DNA of 64,000 nucleotides from Sinosporangium album (lineage in GTDB: Bacteria; Actinomycetota; Actinomycetes; Streptosporangiales; Streptosporangiaceae), in contig NZ_FNCN01000001.1 in the NCBI RefSeq assembly GCF_900100605.1, positions 1 to 64,000 on the forward strand, given 5' to 3'. This document shows, piece after piece, positions 9,924-17,771 of this stretch. The notes beneath the pieces were generated by a model that did not search any database, was not told the origin of the DNA, and saw only the letters and a list, made by a program, of their open reading frames with translations. Numbering within the stretch: position 1 is the stretch's first letter; each line of letters begins with the position of its first letter. The position numbers were made by a program, and so were the translations under genes.

Positions 9924-11135
9924 TCAGCGCAGGTCGGAGACCGCGATCAGCAGTCGTTCGACGTCGTCGGGCTCCGTGTAGCAGGAGACGCCGGCCCGTA
10001 CGGCACCGCCGGCGCGGTCGAGGCCCAGCACCGCCATGGCCTCGTGCGCGTAGAAGCTTCCGCTCCACACCGCGATCCGCCGGTCGGCCAGTGCCCGGGC
10101 GACCTCGTCGGGGTGTCGGCCCGCCACGGTGAACGCGACGGTCGGGGTGCGGTCCGCGAGGCCGGACGGTCCGTACACGGTGACGTGAGGCATCGCGGTC
10201 AGTCCGGAGAGCAGGGGCGCGAAGACGGCCCGCTCCCGCTCGGCCAGCTCCCCCATCCCGGCGTCCAGCAGGAACTGGGCCGCCGCCGCGACGCCGGCGA
10301 CGGATTCCAGCGGCAGCGTCCCGGTCTGCCAGCGGTGGGGGACCTCGTCGGACGCCGGCCGCACCTGGTAGGGGTCCAGCTCCGCGAGCAGCTCGGGTCT
10401 CGCCCACAGGATGCCGAGGTGTGGTCCGTACCATTTGTGGGCCGAGGTGAACACCACGTCGCACCCCCACGCAGCGATGTCGACCGGGCTGTGCGGCACC
10501 AGGTGGACGGCGTCCAGCAGCGCCAGCGCGCCCGCGGCGCGCGCCGCGGCGCTGATCGCGGCGACGTCGGGGATCGTGCCGAGGGCGTTGGAGGCGCCCG
10601 TGAAGGCCACCAGGCGGGTGCGGTCGTTCAGCAGGGCGGCGACGTTGCCGACCGGAAGGCGCCCCGACACGGGGTCGAAGTCCGCGAAGACGACCCGGGC
10701 CCCCGTGTCCCGGGCGACCGCGAGCCAGGGGGCCACGTTCGCGTCGTGGTCGAGCCGCGTGCAGACGATCTCGTCGCCGGGCTTCAGGGTGCGGGCCAGG
10801 GAACGCGCGAACGCGGCGGCCAGCGAGGTCATGTTGGCGCCGAACACGAAACCGGCCGGGTCGGCTCCGAGGAACGTGCCGAGCAGCCCGCGGGTCCTGG
10901 CGATGAGGGCGTCCGTCGCGACGCTCGCCGCGAACAGCCCCTCGGTGTTGGCGTTCACGCCGCCCGCCAGATAGTCGGCGACGGCGCCGATGACGCTGTC
11001 GAGCGCCTGAGACCCGGCGGCGCCGTCCAGCCTGGCCCAGGAGTCGCGCAGCCCCGGGAAACGTCCGCGCAGCGAGGTCGCGAGCGGGCCCGCGGCGCGG
11101 GCGGAGGCGGCTCCGGCGTCTGGCCGAGTGTGCAT
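9924..11135 (-). CDS. Class V PLP enzyme, cysteine-desulfurase-like but lacking the active Cys
   Basis: 403 residues from ATG 11135 (GGGAG about 9 bases upstream); an in-frame ATG at 11183 has no such site. PLP lysine is about K234 in FTSAHKWYGPHLG, with the pyridine-N Asp in LLDAVHLVPH. The fold is SufS/CsdA-like, but the C-terminal loop reads VWSGSFYAHE where desulfurases have a catalytic Cys (HCAQP), matching the cysteine-desulfurase-like subgroup without that residue. Sulfur abstraction is therefore unlikely; an amino-acid beta-elimination, replacement or cyclisation is more plausible. It lies between the ATP-grasp ligase and the amino-acid hydroxylase, an order reminiscent of hydroxylase plus PLP-enzyme pairs such as VioC/VioD, although VioD belongs to another PLP subclass. 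Confidence 0.7.
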   Translation of the reverse strand: MHTRPDAGAASARAAGPLATSLRGRFPGLRDSWARLDGAAGSQALDSVIGAVADYLAGGVNANTEGLFAASVATDALIARTRGLLGTFLGADPAGFVFGANMTSLAAAFARSLARTLKPGDEIVCTRLDHDANVAPWLAVARDTGARVVFADFDPVSGRLPVGNVAALLNDRTRLVAFTGASNALGTIPDVAAISAAARAAGALALLDAVHLVPHSPVDIAAWGCDVVFTSAHKWYGPHLGILWARPELLAELDPYQVRPASDEVPHRWQTGTLPLESVAGVAAAAQFLLDAGMGELAERERAVFAPLLSGLTAMPHVTVYGPSGLADRTPTVAFTVAGRHPDEVARALADRRIAVWSGSFYAHEAMAVLGLDRAGGAVRAGVSCYTEPDDVERLLIAVSDLR

Positions 11136-11193
11136 GGCTGGCTCCCGTGGAGGCTTGAGGTGAACGGACCGCGGGGCGGACACCGTCGGTGGA

Positions 11194-12723
11194 TCACCAG
11201 CGCGGCGCCGTGAGGCGCGGCACCGGAGCCCGCAGCACCTCCTGGCCGAGCCGGAAGGCGGCGACCGCCGCGGCGGACATGGGAGCGCCTCGCAGCGCCG
11301 GCGAGATCGGGCGCAGGCGCATGATGTCGCCGACGGAGGAGCGTTCGGTGGACAGGACGGCCGCCGGCGGCTCGTCGCCGGCGGCCGGCCGCCACCGGCC
11401 GGCGTGCCAGGCGAGGCTGGCGGCGCCGTACGTGGCGGGCCGGCTCGGGAGCGGGATCTTCACGTTGGCGGCGCGCACGGACTCCAGGGCGGCGAGCATC
11501 TCGGCCTCCACCTGCTCCGGGCACAGCAAGGCGGCGTCGCCCTCGCGTAGCAGCCGGTTGAGCAGGTCCAGCCGCAGATCCGGCCGGGTGGCGTCCAGGT
11601 TGAGCCCCGAGCCCAGGCGGGCGTTGACCTCCGTGGGCGCGAAACCGTCCGCCGACAGCACGCCGTCGACGGTGAACCCGCCGCGGTAGTCGCACAGGGA
11701 GCGCAGCGCGGCGCCCACCGCCCGGGCGGCCTCCCGGATGCGGTGGGCGGCATCGGGCGGGCAGTCCCAGTAGGTGGAGGTGCCCGCGAAGATGAAACGG
11801 TGCTCCTGGTCGCGGAGCACGATCAGTTCGAGTGGTCGGAGCACGGCGATCCCGCGGGGCAGCACCAGGCCGTGCACCGAGCATGGCAGCCCCTCGACGA
11901 ACGGCATGACCCTGACCAGGGAGCAGCGGCCGGCGAAGAACGGCAGCGCCCGGCGCCCCTCGGCCTCACCGCGGATCCACCGCGTGCCCTCGGCCGCCGT
12001 GTGGATGCCGCTGCGGGTGTCGGCCGCCCACACCGTTCCGTGGCCGGCGTCGAGCCTGGCGGCCTCGGGCAGCAGCGCCTCCGGGCGGGGCGGCAGCACC
12101 GACGACGGCGAGGAGGGGATGCCGGCCGCCCGCCACACGCGGTCGACCAGGGTCTTGTCTTCGAACGCGGCCCACTCCGGGCGCCTGTGGCCGTACCGCT
12201 GCCGGCCCGCGAGCCGGTCGCCGGGCAGGTCCCGCGTGTCGAGCACGAGTGCCCGCCGCTCCGGGTCGAACCGGTCCAGTGCCGCGACCAGGCCGGGCGG
12301 CGGCTCGGCGAGCGCCCGGGTGAAGGCCGCCGCCAGCCCGTCCCTGCTGGTCGCGGTCACCGGTATGTGGTGCACGGTCACCCCGGGGCCGAACCGCTCA
12401 CCCGTCGCGTGGTCGGCGACACCGGCCAGCACCCCCGCGGCGCCCGCCTCGACGAGGGCCTCGACCACGGGGGCGATGTGGGACGCGGCGGTGCTGAGGA
12501 CCACGCAGCGGCGGCCCGCGAAGCGCTCGCGGATCAACGCGTTCACACGGCCGGACAGCTCCGTGCCGGGTAACTCCGGGCGGGACGGCTCCGTGCCGGA
12601 CAGCTCCGTGCCGGACAGCTCCGTGCCGGGCAGCCCCGTTCGGGGCGGCTCCGGGCGGGACGGCTCCGCGCCGGAGGGAGGCCGGGCGGGCGGGACGCCG
12701 CCGACCACGCTGGAACCGGACAT
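11194..12723 (-). CDS. ATP-grasp ligase (candidate amino acid-nucleoside ligase)
   Basis: 509 residues from ATG 12723, with AAGGGACAGG upstream; a GTG at 12726 is the alternative. The first 60 residues are a low-complexity Pro/Glu/Thr/Ser repeat with no domain character. From about 60 a nucleotide-binding pre-ATP-grasp domain follows (GRRCVVLSTAASHIAPVVEA), then the ATP-grasp core: FEDKTLVDRVWRAAGIPSSP, RVMPFVEGLPCSVHG, and the metal-binding end GFAPTEVNARLGSGLNL with the E-x-N-x-R signature. ATP-grasp ligases join a carboxylate to an amine through an acyl phosphate; NikS in nikkomycin assembly is a precedent. It contains a TTA codon at 12573-12571 within the repeat. First gene of a three-gene unit. 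Confidence 0.75.
   Translation of the reverse strand: MSGSSVVGGVPPARPPSGAEPSRPEPPRTGLPGTELSGTELSGTEPSRPELPGTELSGRVNALIRERFAGRRCVVLSTAASHIAPVVEALVEAGAAGVLAGVADHATGERFGPGVTVHHIPVTATSRDGLAAAFTRALAEPPPGLVAALDRFDPERRALVLDTRDLPGDRLAGRQRYGHRRPEWAAFEDKTLVDRVWRAAGIPSSPSSVLPPRPEALLPEAARLDAGHGTVWAADTRSGIHTAAEGTRWIRGEAEGRRALPFFAGRCSLVRVMPFVEGLPCSVHGLVLPRGIAVLRPLELIVLRDQEHRFIFAGTSTYWDCPPDAAHRIREAARAVGAALRSLCDYRGGFTVDGVLSADGFAPTEVNARLGSGLNLDATRPDLRLDLLNRLLREGDAALLCPEQVEAEMLAALESVRAANVKIPLPSRPATYGAASLAWHAGRWRPAAGDEPPAAVLSTERSSVGDIMRLRPISPALRGAPMSAAAVAAFRLGQEVLRAPVPRLTAPRW
12553..12690 (-). repeat. 15-bp in-frame minisatellite in the ATP-grasp gene
   Basis: About eight degenerate copies of a 15-base unit close to GGACAGCTCCGTGCC (plus strand) encode a pentapeptide series of the form GTELS/GTEPS/RPELP in the N-terminal extension. 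The copies differ by a few bases. One carries the only TTA leucine codon of the gene. The extension precedes the first folded domain and looks dispensable. Confidence 0.8.
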
Positions 12724-13114
12724 CACACCTGTCCCTTTCTCCGAAAGAAAGTCTGAGAGGAATCACGAGGCCGATGTGAACGCTGGCCGACCGTATTTCG
12801 GCGCACAGGCACTGTCCATATGCCGTTTCATCGCACGGAACAGCTTCAGGAGCACGTTCAACCATTCCGATATTCGGCTCGGCGAAACCCGCGTTACGCT
12901 GCCGCCGGAGATCGGGAATTCCGGTGGGCGCGGCGGCGGAACATCTGCCGGGTTCGGCCGGCCCGGCGGGGTCGAAGCGGTGGATTCCACGCCGTTTTTC
13001 TTTCCGGTTCCACCGTCTGGGCGACGGTCGCGGGAATACGCGCCCGCCGCCGGGGCGGCGCCTCTGGGCGTGCCGGGCGCGGGGGGACGCGCCGGCTGCG
13101 GAAGAATCGGAGCC
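12724..13114. promoter_or_regulatory. Divergent intergenic region, 391 bp
   Basis: Lies between the leftward ATP-grasp unit and the rightward GrpB gene, so it must hold both promoters. The ATP-grasp-proximal half is noticeably more AT-rich (for example GAAAGAAAGTCTGAGAGGAA near 12741). I see no clear long inverted repeat or open frame with coding character. Confidence 0.4.
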
Positions 13115-13660
13115 ATGGGAGACCGAGTGGTCATCGTGGACTACGACCCGGCGTGGCCGGTGATGTTCGCCGACCTGGGCGCCGGATTGCGCCGGGCGCT
13201 CGGCGACGTCGCGGTGCGCATCGACCACATCGGGTCGACCTCGGTGCCGGGCCTGGCCGCCAAGCCCGTGATCGACGTGCAGATCTCGGTGGGCTCCTTC
13301 GACCCGCCGGCCGCGTTCACCGCGCCGCTTGAGGGCCTGGGATTCGTCTACCGCGACACCAATCCCGACCGCACCAAGCGCTATTTCCGCGAAGCGCCCG
13401 GGCGGCGCAGGACGCATATACACGTGCGGCGGGAGGGCAGCTTCTCCCAGCAGTTCTCTTTGCTGTTCCGCGACTACCTCAGGGGCCACCCCGCCGCCGC
13501 GGCCGAATACGCGGCGGTCAAGCGCCGCGCCGCCGCCGTGTTCGCGGACGACCGCAAGGCGTACGGCGAGGCCAAGGAGACCTGCATCTGGGACCTCATC
13601 CGGCGCGCCGACGCCTGGGCTCAGGACACCGGTTGGGCGCCCGGCCCCGGCGACTCCTGA
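13115..13660 (+). CDS. GrpB-family (UPF0157) nucleotidyltransferase-fold protein
   Basis: 181 residues from ATG 13115 (weak GGAG upstream). It reads VVIVDYDPAWPVMFADL, VRIDHIGSTSVPGLAAKPVI (the GSTSVPGLxAKPxID motif), then RTHIHVRREG and a C-terminal YxxxKxxxW helix. This is the GrpB/UPF0157 family, a nucleotidyltransferase-like fold of unknown cellular substrate, sometimes fused to dephospho-CoA kinase. It is the only rightward gene inside the leftward arm and has no evident link to the pathway; it could modify a nucleotide or be a resident gene around which the cluster assembled. Confidence 0.85.
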   Translation: MGDRVVIVDYDPAWPVMFADLGAGLRRALGDVAVRIDHIGSTSVPGLAAKPVIDVQISVGSFDPPAAFTAPLEGLGFVYRDTNPDRTKRYFREAPGRRRTHIHVRREGSFSQQFSLLFRDYLRGHPAAAAEYAAVKRRAAAVFADDRKAYGEAKETCIWDLIRRADAWAQDTGWAPGPGDS

Positions 13661-13757
13661 CCGGCGGGCAGCCCCGTTCCATCCCCGTTCCGGGCCCGTT
13701 CCCGGTCCGTTGCCCGGGCGGCCTCTCTGGGACGCGCGAAACGCCGGCCCCCGCCTC

Positions 13758-14414
13758 TCACACGCCGCGCGAGCAGGCGCAGGCGGCGTTCAGGCAGTCG
13801 GCGTTCGGGCAGTGGGTCCCGAAGGTGCGGGCGTGGTAGGTGAGCGGCGCGGCGTCGGCGGCCTCCGCGCGGAGCACCGTTCCGAGGACGATGACGTGGT
13901 CCCCTCCGTCGATCAGGTCCGAGACGGCGCAGCCCACCCAGGCCGCGGCCCCGGCGAGGCGCGCCGCCCCCGACTCGGCGGACCACTCGGCGTCGGCGAA
14001 CTTGTCCGCGCCCTTGCGCGCGAAGCACAGGGCCAGGTCGGACTGCCCGCCGGCCAGTATGTTGAGGCCGAGGCGGCCCGTCCGCCGGATGAGCGCCAGC
14101 AGGTCGGAGCCACGGTCGAGCGCCATGAGGACCATCGGCGGGCTCATCGACAGCGACGTGAAGGCGCTGACGGTGGTGCCGTGCGGGCGTCCCCGGTCGA
14201 GGGTGGTGGCGACGCAGACGGGCGTGCACACGCGGGCCATGGCCGCACGGAACGCGTCCCGCAGGTCGACCTGCGCACGATCCAGACGCCCAGGGTCGAC
14301 CTGCGCACGATCCAGACGCCCGGGCTCCTCCTGCCCACGGCCCGGACGCCCAGGGTCCTCCTGCGCACGGCCCGCGTGCGGCGTCCGCCGTACGGCCTCC
14401 CCCGGGAGACTCAC
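13758..14414 (-). CDS. Flavin reductase-domain protein with a Cys-rich tail
   Basis: 218 residues from GTG 14414, whose GTGA overlaps the stop of the SDR gene; an internal ATG just before ARVCTPVCVATT is possible. Residues 1-50 are four decapeptide repeats. From about 50 the split-barrel FMN-binding flavin reductase domain appears (PVCVATTLDRGRPHGTTVSA, FTSLSMSPPMVLMALDRGSD, LGLNILAGGQSDLALCFARK). The C-terminus, GTHCPNADCLNAACACSRGV, has five Cys in 20 residues, absent from ordinary members and perhaps a metal site. It would supply reduced flavin to a partner oxygenase; the acyl-CoA-dehydrogenase-like protein three genes upstream is the obvious candidate. Last gene of the leftward arm. Confidence 0.75.
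   Translation of the reverse strand: MSLPGEAVRRTPHAGRAQEDPGRPGRGQEEPGRLDRAQVDPGRLDRAQVDLRDAFRAAMARVCTPVCVATTLDRGRPHGTTVSAFTSLSMSPPMVLMALDRGSDLLALIRRTGRLGLNILAGGQSDLALCFARKGADKFADAEWSAESGAARLAGAAAWVGCAVSDLIDGGDHVIVLGTVLRAEAADAAPLTYHARTFGTHCPNADCLNAACACSRGV
14261..14380 (-). repeat. Four 30-bp in-frame direct repeats in the flavin reductase gene
   Basis: Units at 14261-14290, 14291-14320, 14321-14350 and 14351-14380. The first two differ at only two positions and share AGACGCC ends; the last two are diverged. They encode a decapeptide of the form DRAQVDPGRL / GRGQEEPGRL. They are contiguous, without spacers, and multiples of three, so this is a coding minisatellite. Confidence 0.85.
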
Positions 14415-15427
14415 GGCCGCCAGGGCCGGGGGACGCGGCGGGCCGTCGTGGAGTGGAGTTCCGCCCAGCGCCTGACCGACCGGTAGACGGTCGAGGTGAC
14501 GTCCTCCACGTCGTGGGTGACCTCGAACGGTTCGGTGACCGACAGGTAGCCCTGGTATGCCTGGAAGGCGGTGACGCGGAGCAACTGGGCGCGGTCCAGG
14601 TGCTCCCGCGCGAACGGCAGATAGAACCTGTTCCACTGCTCGGGCGTCAGATAGGGAAGCTGCTCCAGCGCCGGCACCCCGGCCTCCGCGCGCCAGTCGT
14701 TGAGGGCGCTCAGCACGACGTCGAACAGGTCCCGGACGTGGAGGGCGGTCTGGCCGCCGCCCAGCACCGACAGCCTCGGCGCCGGCGGCCGGCCGCCGGC
14801 GACCAGTGCGGCGACGTGCCCGGCGACGTCGTCGGTGCTGACGATGTCGAGATATGCCTTCTCCTCGGCGACCAGCGCGGGGATGGCCCCCGTGCACATG
14901 GAGGAGGGCAGCCAGAAGAAGCCGCTGTAGCGGTCGAGGAAGCCGTCGGACCGCGTGCCCACCACTATCGGGAAGCGCACGACGTCCGCCGAGGAGCGTC
15001 CGGCGGTGAGCAGCCGCTCCGCCACCGCCTTGGACCATTCGTAGGTGTTGCGGTATGCCCGGGGCGACGTGGGCTCGACGCTGCCGGTGAGGCCGACGGC
15101 GTAGGACGACGACATGTGGATGACGTGCGTCTCCTCGCCCACCCACGCGAGCAGGGCGCGCAGGGGGGCCACGTTCGCCTCGTCGGCCTGTTCGGCCGTG
15201 AGGTTCCAGCGGGTGTCGGCGGCGCAGTGGACGAGCGCGTCCCACGGGCCGCGCAGCTCGGCGGGCGGTTCCTCCGCGCCGATCCGCCAGGCGAGCTGCC
15301 GGGGCGAGGAGCCGCCCCGGCTGCTCACGCCGTACGCGTCGTGCCCGGCGACCGCCAGTGTGCGCAGGACGGCTCCCCCGACGGCTCCGGTGGCCCCGGT
15401 GACGAGGACGCGTGCCGGCGGTTTCAC
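14411..15427 (-). CDS. NAD(P)-dependent SDR (extended, reductase/epimerase type)
   Basis: 338 residues from GTG 15427, overlapping the stop of the cyclase-like gene by GTGA. The Rossmann motif VLVTGATGAVGGAVLRTLAV is at the start; the catalytic region has SSSYAVGL and YRNTYEWSKAVAERLL (YxxxK). The C-terminal half (VVRFPIVVGTRSDGFLDRYS, then DIVSTDDVAGHVAALV) resembles the NAD_binding_4 / thioester-reductase-like branch of extended SDRs. Likely a keto reductase, epimerase or acyl reductase in tailoring. Translationally coupled on both sides. Confidence 0.75.
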   Translation of the reverse strand: MKPPARVLVTGATGAVGGAVLRTLAVAGHDAYGVSSRGGSSPRQLAWRIGAEEPPAELRGPWDALVHCAADTRWNLTAEQADEANVAPLRALLAWVGEETHVIHMSSSYAVGLTGSVEPTSPRAYRNTYEWSKAVAERLLTAGRSSADVVRFPIVVGTRSDGFLDRYSGFFWLPSSMCTGAIPALVAEEKAYLDIVSTDDVAGHVAALVAGGRPPAPRLSVLGGGQTALHVRDLFDVVLSALNDWRAEAGVPALEQLPYLTPEQWNRFYLPFAREHLDRAQLLRVTAFQAYQGYLSVTEPFEVTHDVEDVTSTVYRSVRRWAELHSTTARRVPRPWRP

Positions 15428-15864
15428 GAGACCACGAGCCGCTTCTCGATCGCGCGGAGCATCTGCTCGGAGTTCTCCCGCAGCGCCTTGGTGGCGACCG
15501 GGTTGAGCATGTCGGCCAGCAGTGGAATGCCGATCTCGAAGTCCACGCTGAAGGTGACGAGGGATGCTCCGTCCTCCAGCGGGTCCACCCGCCAGTAGCC
15601 GCAGAACTGGTCCAGGTCCCCGGCGATCTGGTCGAACCGCATCGTGCGTGTCGTCTCGTCGAGCTCGTCCTCCTCGACCCACTCCAGCACCGAGCCTTTG
15701 AGCAGCACGGACCACTCGCTGACGCGTTTGCCCCCCGACTCGCCGCGTACGGTCACGGACTCGACGTTGTCCATGTAGTCCGCGTAGTCCTCCAAGCGGG
15801 TCACGGCCCGCCACGCCTCTTCGACCGGGGCCGCGATCCGCAGTTTCACCTCGACATAGGGCAT
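15424..15864 (-). CDS. SRPBCC (polyketide cyclase / START-like) protein
   Basis: 146 residues: MPYVEVKLRIAAPVEEAWRA, then LEDYADYMDNVESVTV, and a C-terminal helix LNPVATKALRENSEQMLRAI. This is the COQ10/polyketide-cyclase branch of SRPBCC, a ligand-binding helix-grip barrel. Some members cyclise or dehydrate small substrates, others only bind them. No polyketide genes are nearby, so a role on an SDR- or flavoprotein-derived intermediate is inferred from its coupling to the SDR gene. Confidence 0.7.
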   Translation of the reverse strand: MPYVEVKLRIAAPVEEAWRAVTRLEDYADYMDNVESVTVRGESGGKRVSEWSVLLKGSVLEWVEEDELDETTRTMRFDQIAGDLDQFCGYWRVDPLEDGASLVTFSVDFEIGIPLLADMLNPVATKALRENSEQMLRAIEKRLVVS

Positions 15865-15900
15865 TGCCGACTCTCTTTCGTCAGGGACTCATCTCAGGTC

Positions 15901-17058
15901 TCAGGGCACGGGATCGAAGCTGATCTCCCGTCCGGCGCAGTGGTCTCCGACCACCTGGTCGCAGACGAGCAGGCTCGGCGGGTGGTGGTGCGCGGCCAGG
16001 CTGTCGACCAGGAGGCCGGCGGCCGGGTGGTCGCGGGTGTAGAGGCGGCTGCCCACCACCGGGGTGACGGCCGACACGACGCGGTCCCGCACCTCGCTGA
16101 GCGTGGCGCGCAGCCCGACCGCGGTTGCGAGAGCCGCGCGCCCCGCCACGAGGCCCTCCTCGAAGTCGCGGCCGAGTTGGCGGCACGCGCCGCCGAGCGT
16201 CAGCAGCTCCCTGGTGGCCCGGCCCAGCAGCGCCACCCGCACGCCGTACTGCCCGGACTTGGCCACCTGCTGGTAGGCCAGGTCCAGCAAGGAGCTCAGG
16301 ACGCCGTGGTAGGTGGCGCTCAGCAGCACCGCGAACCACACCATCCCGGAGACCACGGTGTCGTCGATGACGTCGGCCGGGCCCCGGTGGAAGACCAGGC
16401 GGTCGTCGAGCTCCACGTCGCGGAGCACCAGCTTGGCCGTGTCGGAGGCGGCCATGCCCAGCGACGGCCAGTCGCCCTCCACGGTGAGCCCGGGCGAGGC
16501 GGCGGGGCACAGGGCGAGGATGGTCTCGTCGGTGGCGTCGACCCGCGCGGTCAGGCACACCAGTGTGGCGGTGGAGGCCAGGGAGCAGGGGTATTTCGTG
16601 CCGGACACCCGGTAGCCCTTGTCCGTCTCGATCGCCGAGGAGCGGCTGCTCATGAAGTTGGGGCTGCCGCCCGGCTCGGCGAAGGCCGACGCGACCAGGG
16701 CGTGCGACCCCGCGATCCCCTCCAGGAGCATCCAGCTCGTGTCCCGGTGCCGGCGCCAGTAGTCGGCCATCAGCCCCACGGTGAAGGAGTGCATGTTCAC
16801 CGCGATCGCGACGGACGGGTCGCGCGCGGCGAGGGCGCGCTGCGCCGACGCCACCTCCACCAGACCGGCCCCGGCCCCGCCGAACTCCCGCGGGATGGCC
16901 AGTTCGGCGAAGCCGGAGGCGGCGACCTGCCGGATGCGGTCGGCGCCGCGGGTTCCCCGTTCCGGCGGCGCGGGTGTCCACGGGGTGCGCCAGCCGGAGT
17001 CGAGCAGTTCCCTGTGGTGGTGCGCCTGTTCGTGCTCTGCGGGTGTTTCTCGCGTCAT
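15901..17058 (-). CDS. Acyl-CoA-dehydrogenase-fold flavoprotein
   Basis: 385 residues from ATG 17058 (AGGAGAG upstream; ATGA overlap with the kinase stop). It has the ACAD layout: helical N-domain (FAELAIPREFGGAGAGLVEV), middle beta domain (ALVASAFAEPGGSPNFM, YRVSGTKYPCSLAS), helical C-domain. The Glu expected as catalytic base in dehydrogenases is not evident. ACAD-fold proteins in antibiotic clusters are often oxygenases fed by a separate flavin reductase (class D monooxygenases, e.g. nitrososynthases), and one is encoded three genes downstream. N- or C-hydroxylation of an intermediate is thus possible; desaturation is the alternative. Confidence 0.75.
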   Translation of the reverse strand: MTRETPAEHEQAHHHRELLDSGWRTPWTPAPPERGTRGADRIRQVAASGFAELAIPREFGGAGAGLVEVASAQRALAARDPSVAIAVNMHSFTVGLMADYWRRHRDTSWMLLEGIAGSHALVASAFAEPGGSPNFMSSRSSAIETDKGYRVSGTKYPCSLASTATLVCLTARVDATDETILALCPAASPGLTVEGDWPSLGMAASDTAKLVLRDVELDDRLVFHRGPADVIDDTVVSGMVWFAVLLSATYHGVLSSLLDLAYQQVAKSGQYGVRVALLGRATRELLTLGGACRQLGRDFEEGLVAGRAALATAVGLRATLSEVRDRVVSAVTPVVGSRLYTRDHPAAGLLVDSLAAHHHPPSLLVCDQVVGDHCAGREISFDPVP

Positions 17059-17771
17059 ACGTTTCTCTCCTGGGCGGCGGGACGGCGGCTCCCGGCATGC
17101 GGCGCCGTTCGGCTCCGCGCCCCGGCGCGCTCGCGCCGCCGGGCGCACGCGCAGACGACTCCGGGGCCCGGCGGGAAGGGGTCGGCGGATACGGCGGGCG
17201 CCTCCGCGGACAGCAGCCGCAGCACCCTGGTCTGGTCGCGGCGGCTGCGGCAGCGCAGGACGGGGACGGACGCCCCCGCCAGCAGGGCGCCCATGGTGCG
17301 GAGTTCACGGCCGCGGAAGCCGGCGGCCTTGCGCAGGAGGGCGGTGAGGCTGCGCACTGGCGGGTCGTGGCCGGCGAGCCCCCTCGGCACATACTCCCGG
17401 GGCGCACGTCCGAGGAGGGCGTCCCGGCGCAGCCGCAGGGAGCGCCGCACCAGCGCGGCGGCGCACAGCCACGGATGCCGGTCGAACAGCACGACGACGT
17501 CGGCTCGCTCGACGCGCTGCCGTACGGTGCCCGCGAAGTTGCCGTCGATGATCCAGTGCGGCGCGGCGGCGAGCCGCTCCACCACGTTGGCCCACTCCGC
17601 GTCGGGCGTCCTGCGCCACTGAGGCCCCCAGTAGACGTCGTCGAGGTGGATCAGGGGCAGACCCGTCAGCGCCGCGAGGGTGTGGCAGAAGGTGGACTTG
17701 CCGCTGCCGGGGCTGCCCAGGACGGCGATCCGGCGCGGCGGCCGTACGTCCGCAGCGCGCCGCCCGCTCAT
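17055..17771 (-). CDS. Adenylate-kinase-like P-loop NTPase
   Basis: 238 residues. Walker A at about 17-25 (VLGSPGSGKSTFCHTL), then LIHLDDVYWGPQWRRTPDAE and WIIDGNFAGTVRQRVERADV, a pattern typical of the FlaR/topology-modulation-like adenylate kinase family. An Arg- and Cys-rich C-terminus (about 190-238) has no recognised function. Start ATG 17771 overlaps the aminotransferase stop (ATGA). A nucleotide or nucleoside kinase would suit a nucleoside pathway; an adenylate-kinase-like gene also occurs in the pseudouridimycin cluster. Confidence 0.75.
   Translation of the reverse strand: MSGRRAADVRPPRRIAVLGSPGSGKSTFCHTLAALTGLPLIHLDDVYWGPQWRRTPDAEWANVVERLAAAPHWIIDGNFAGTVRQRVERADVVVLFDRHPWLCAAALVRRSLRLRRDALLGRAPREYVPRGLAGHDPPVRSLTALLRKAAGFRGRELRTMGALLAGASVPVLRCRSRRDQTRVLRLLSAEAPAVSADPFPPGPGVVCACARRRERAGARSRTAPHAGSRRPAAQERNV

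Noticed and set aside
7677..11213. Long rightward frames opposite the IS701, oxygenase and PLP-enzyme genes
   Set aside because: Low-complexity Gly/Arg/Val/His translations without motifs; the leftward genes carry catalytic motifs.
14261..14380. Four 30-bp direct repeats as a possible CRISPR array
   Set aside because: Units are contiguous with no spacers and encode an in-frame decapeptide repeat inside the flavin reductase gene.
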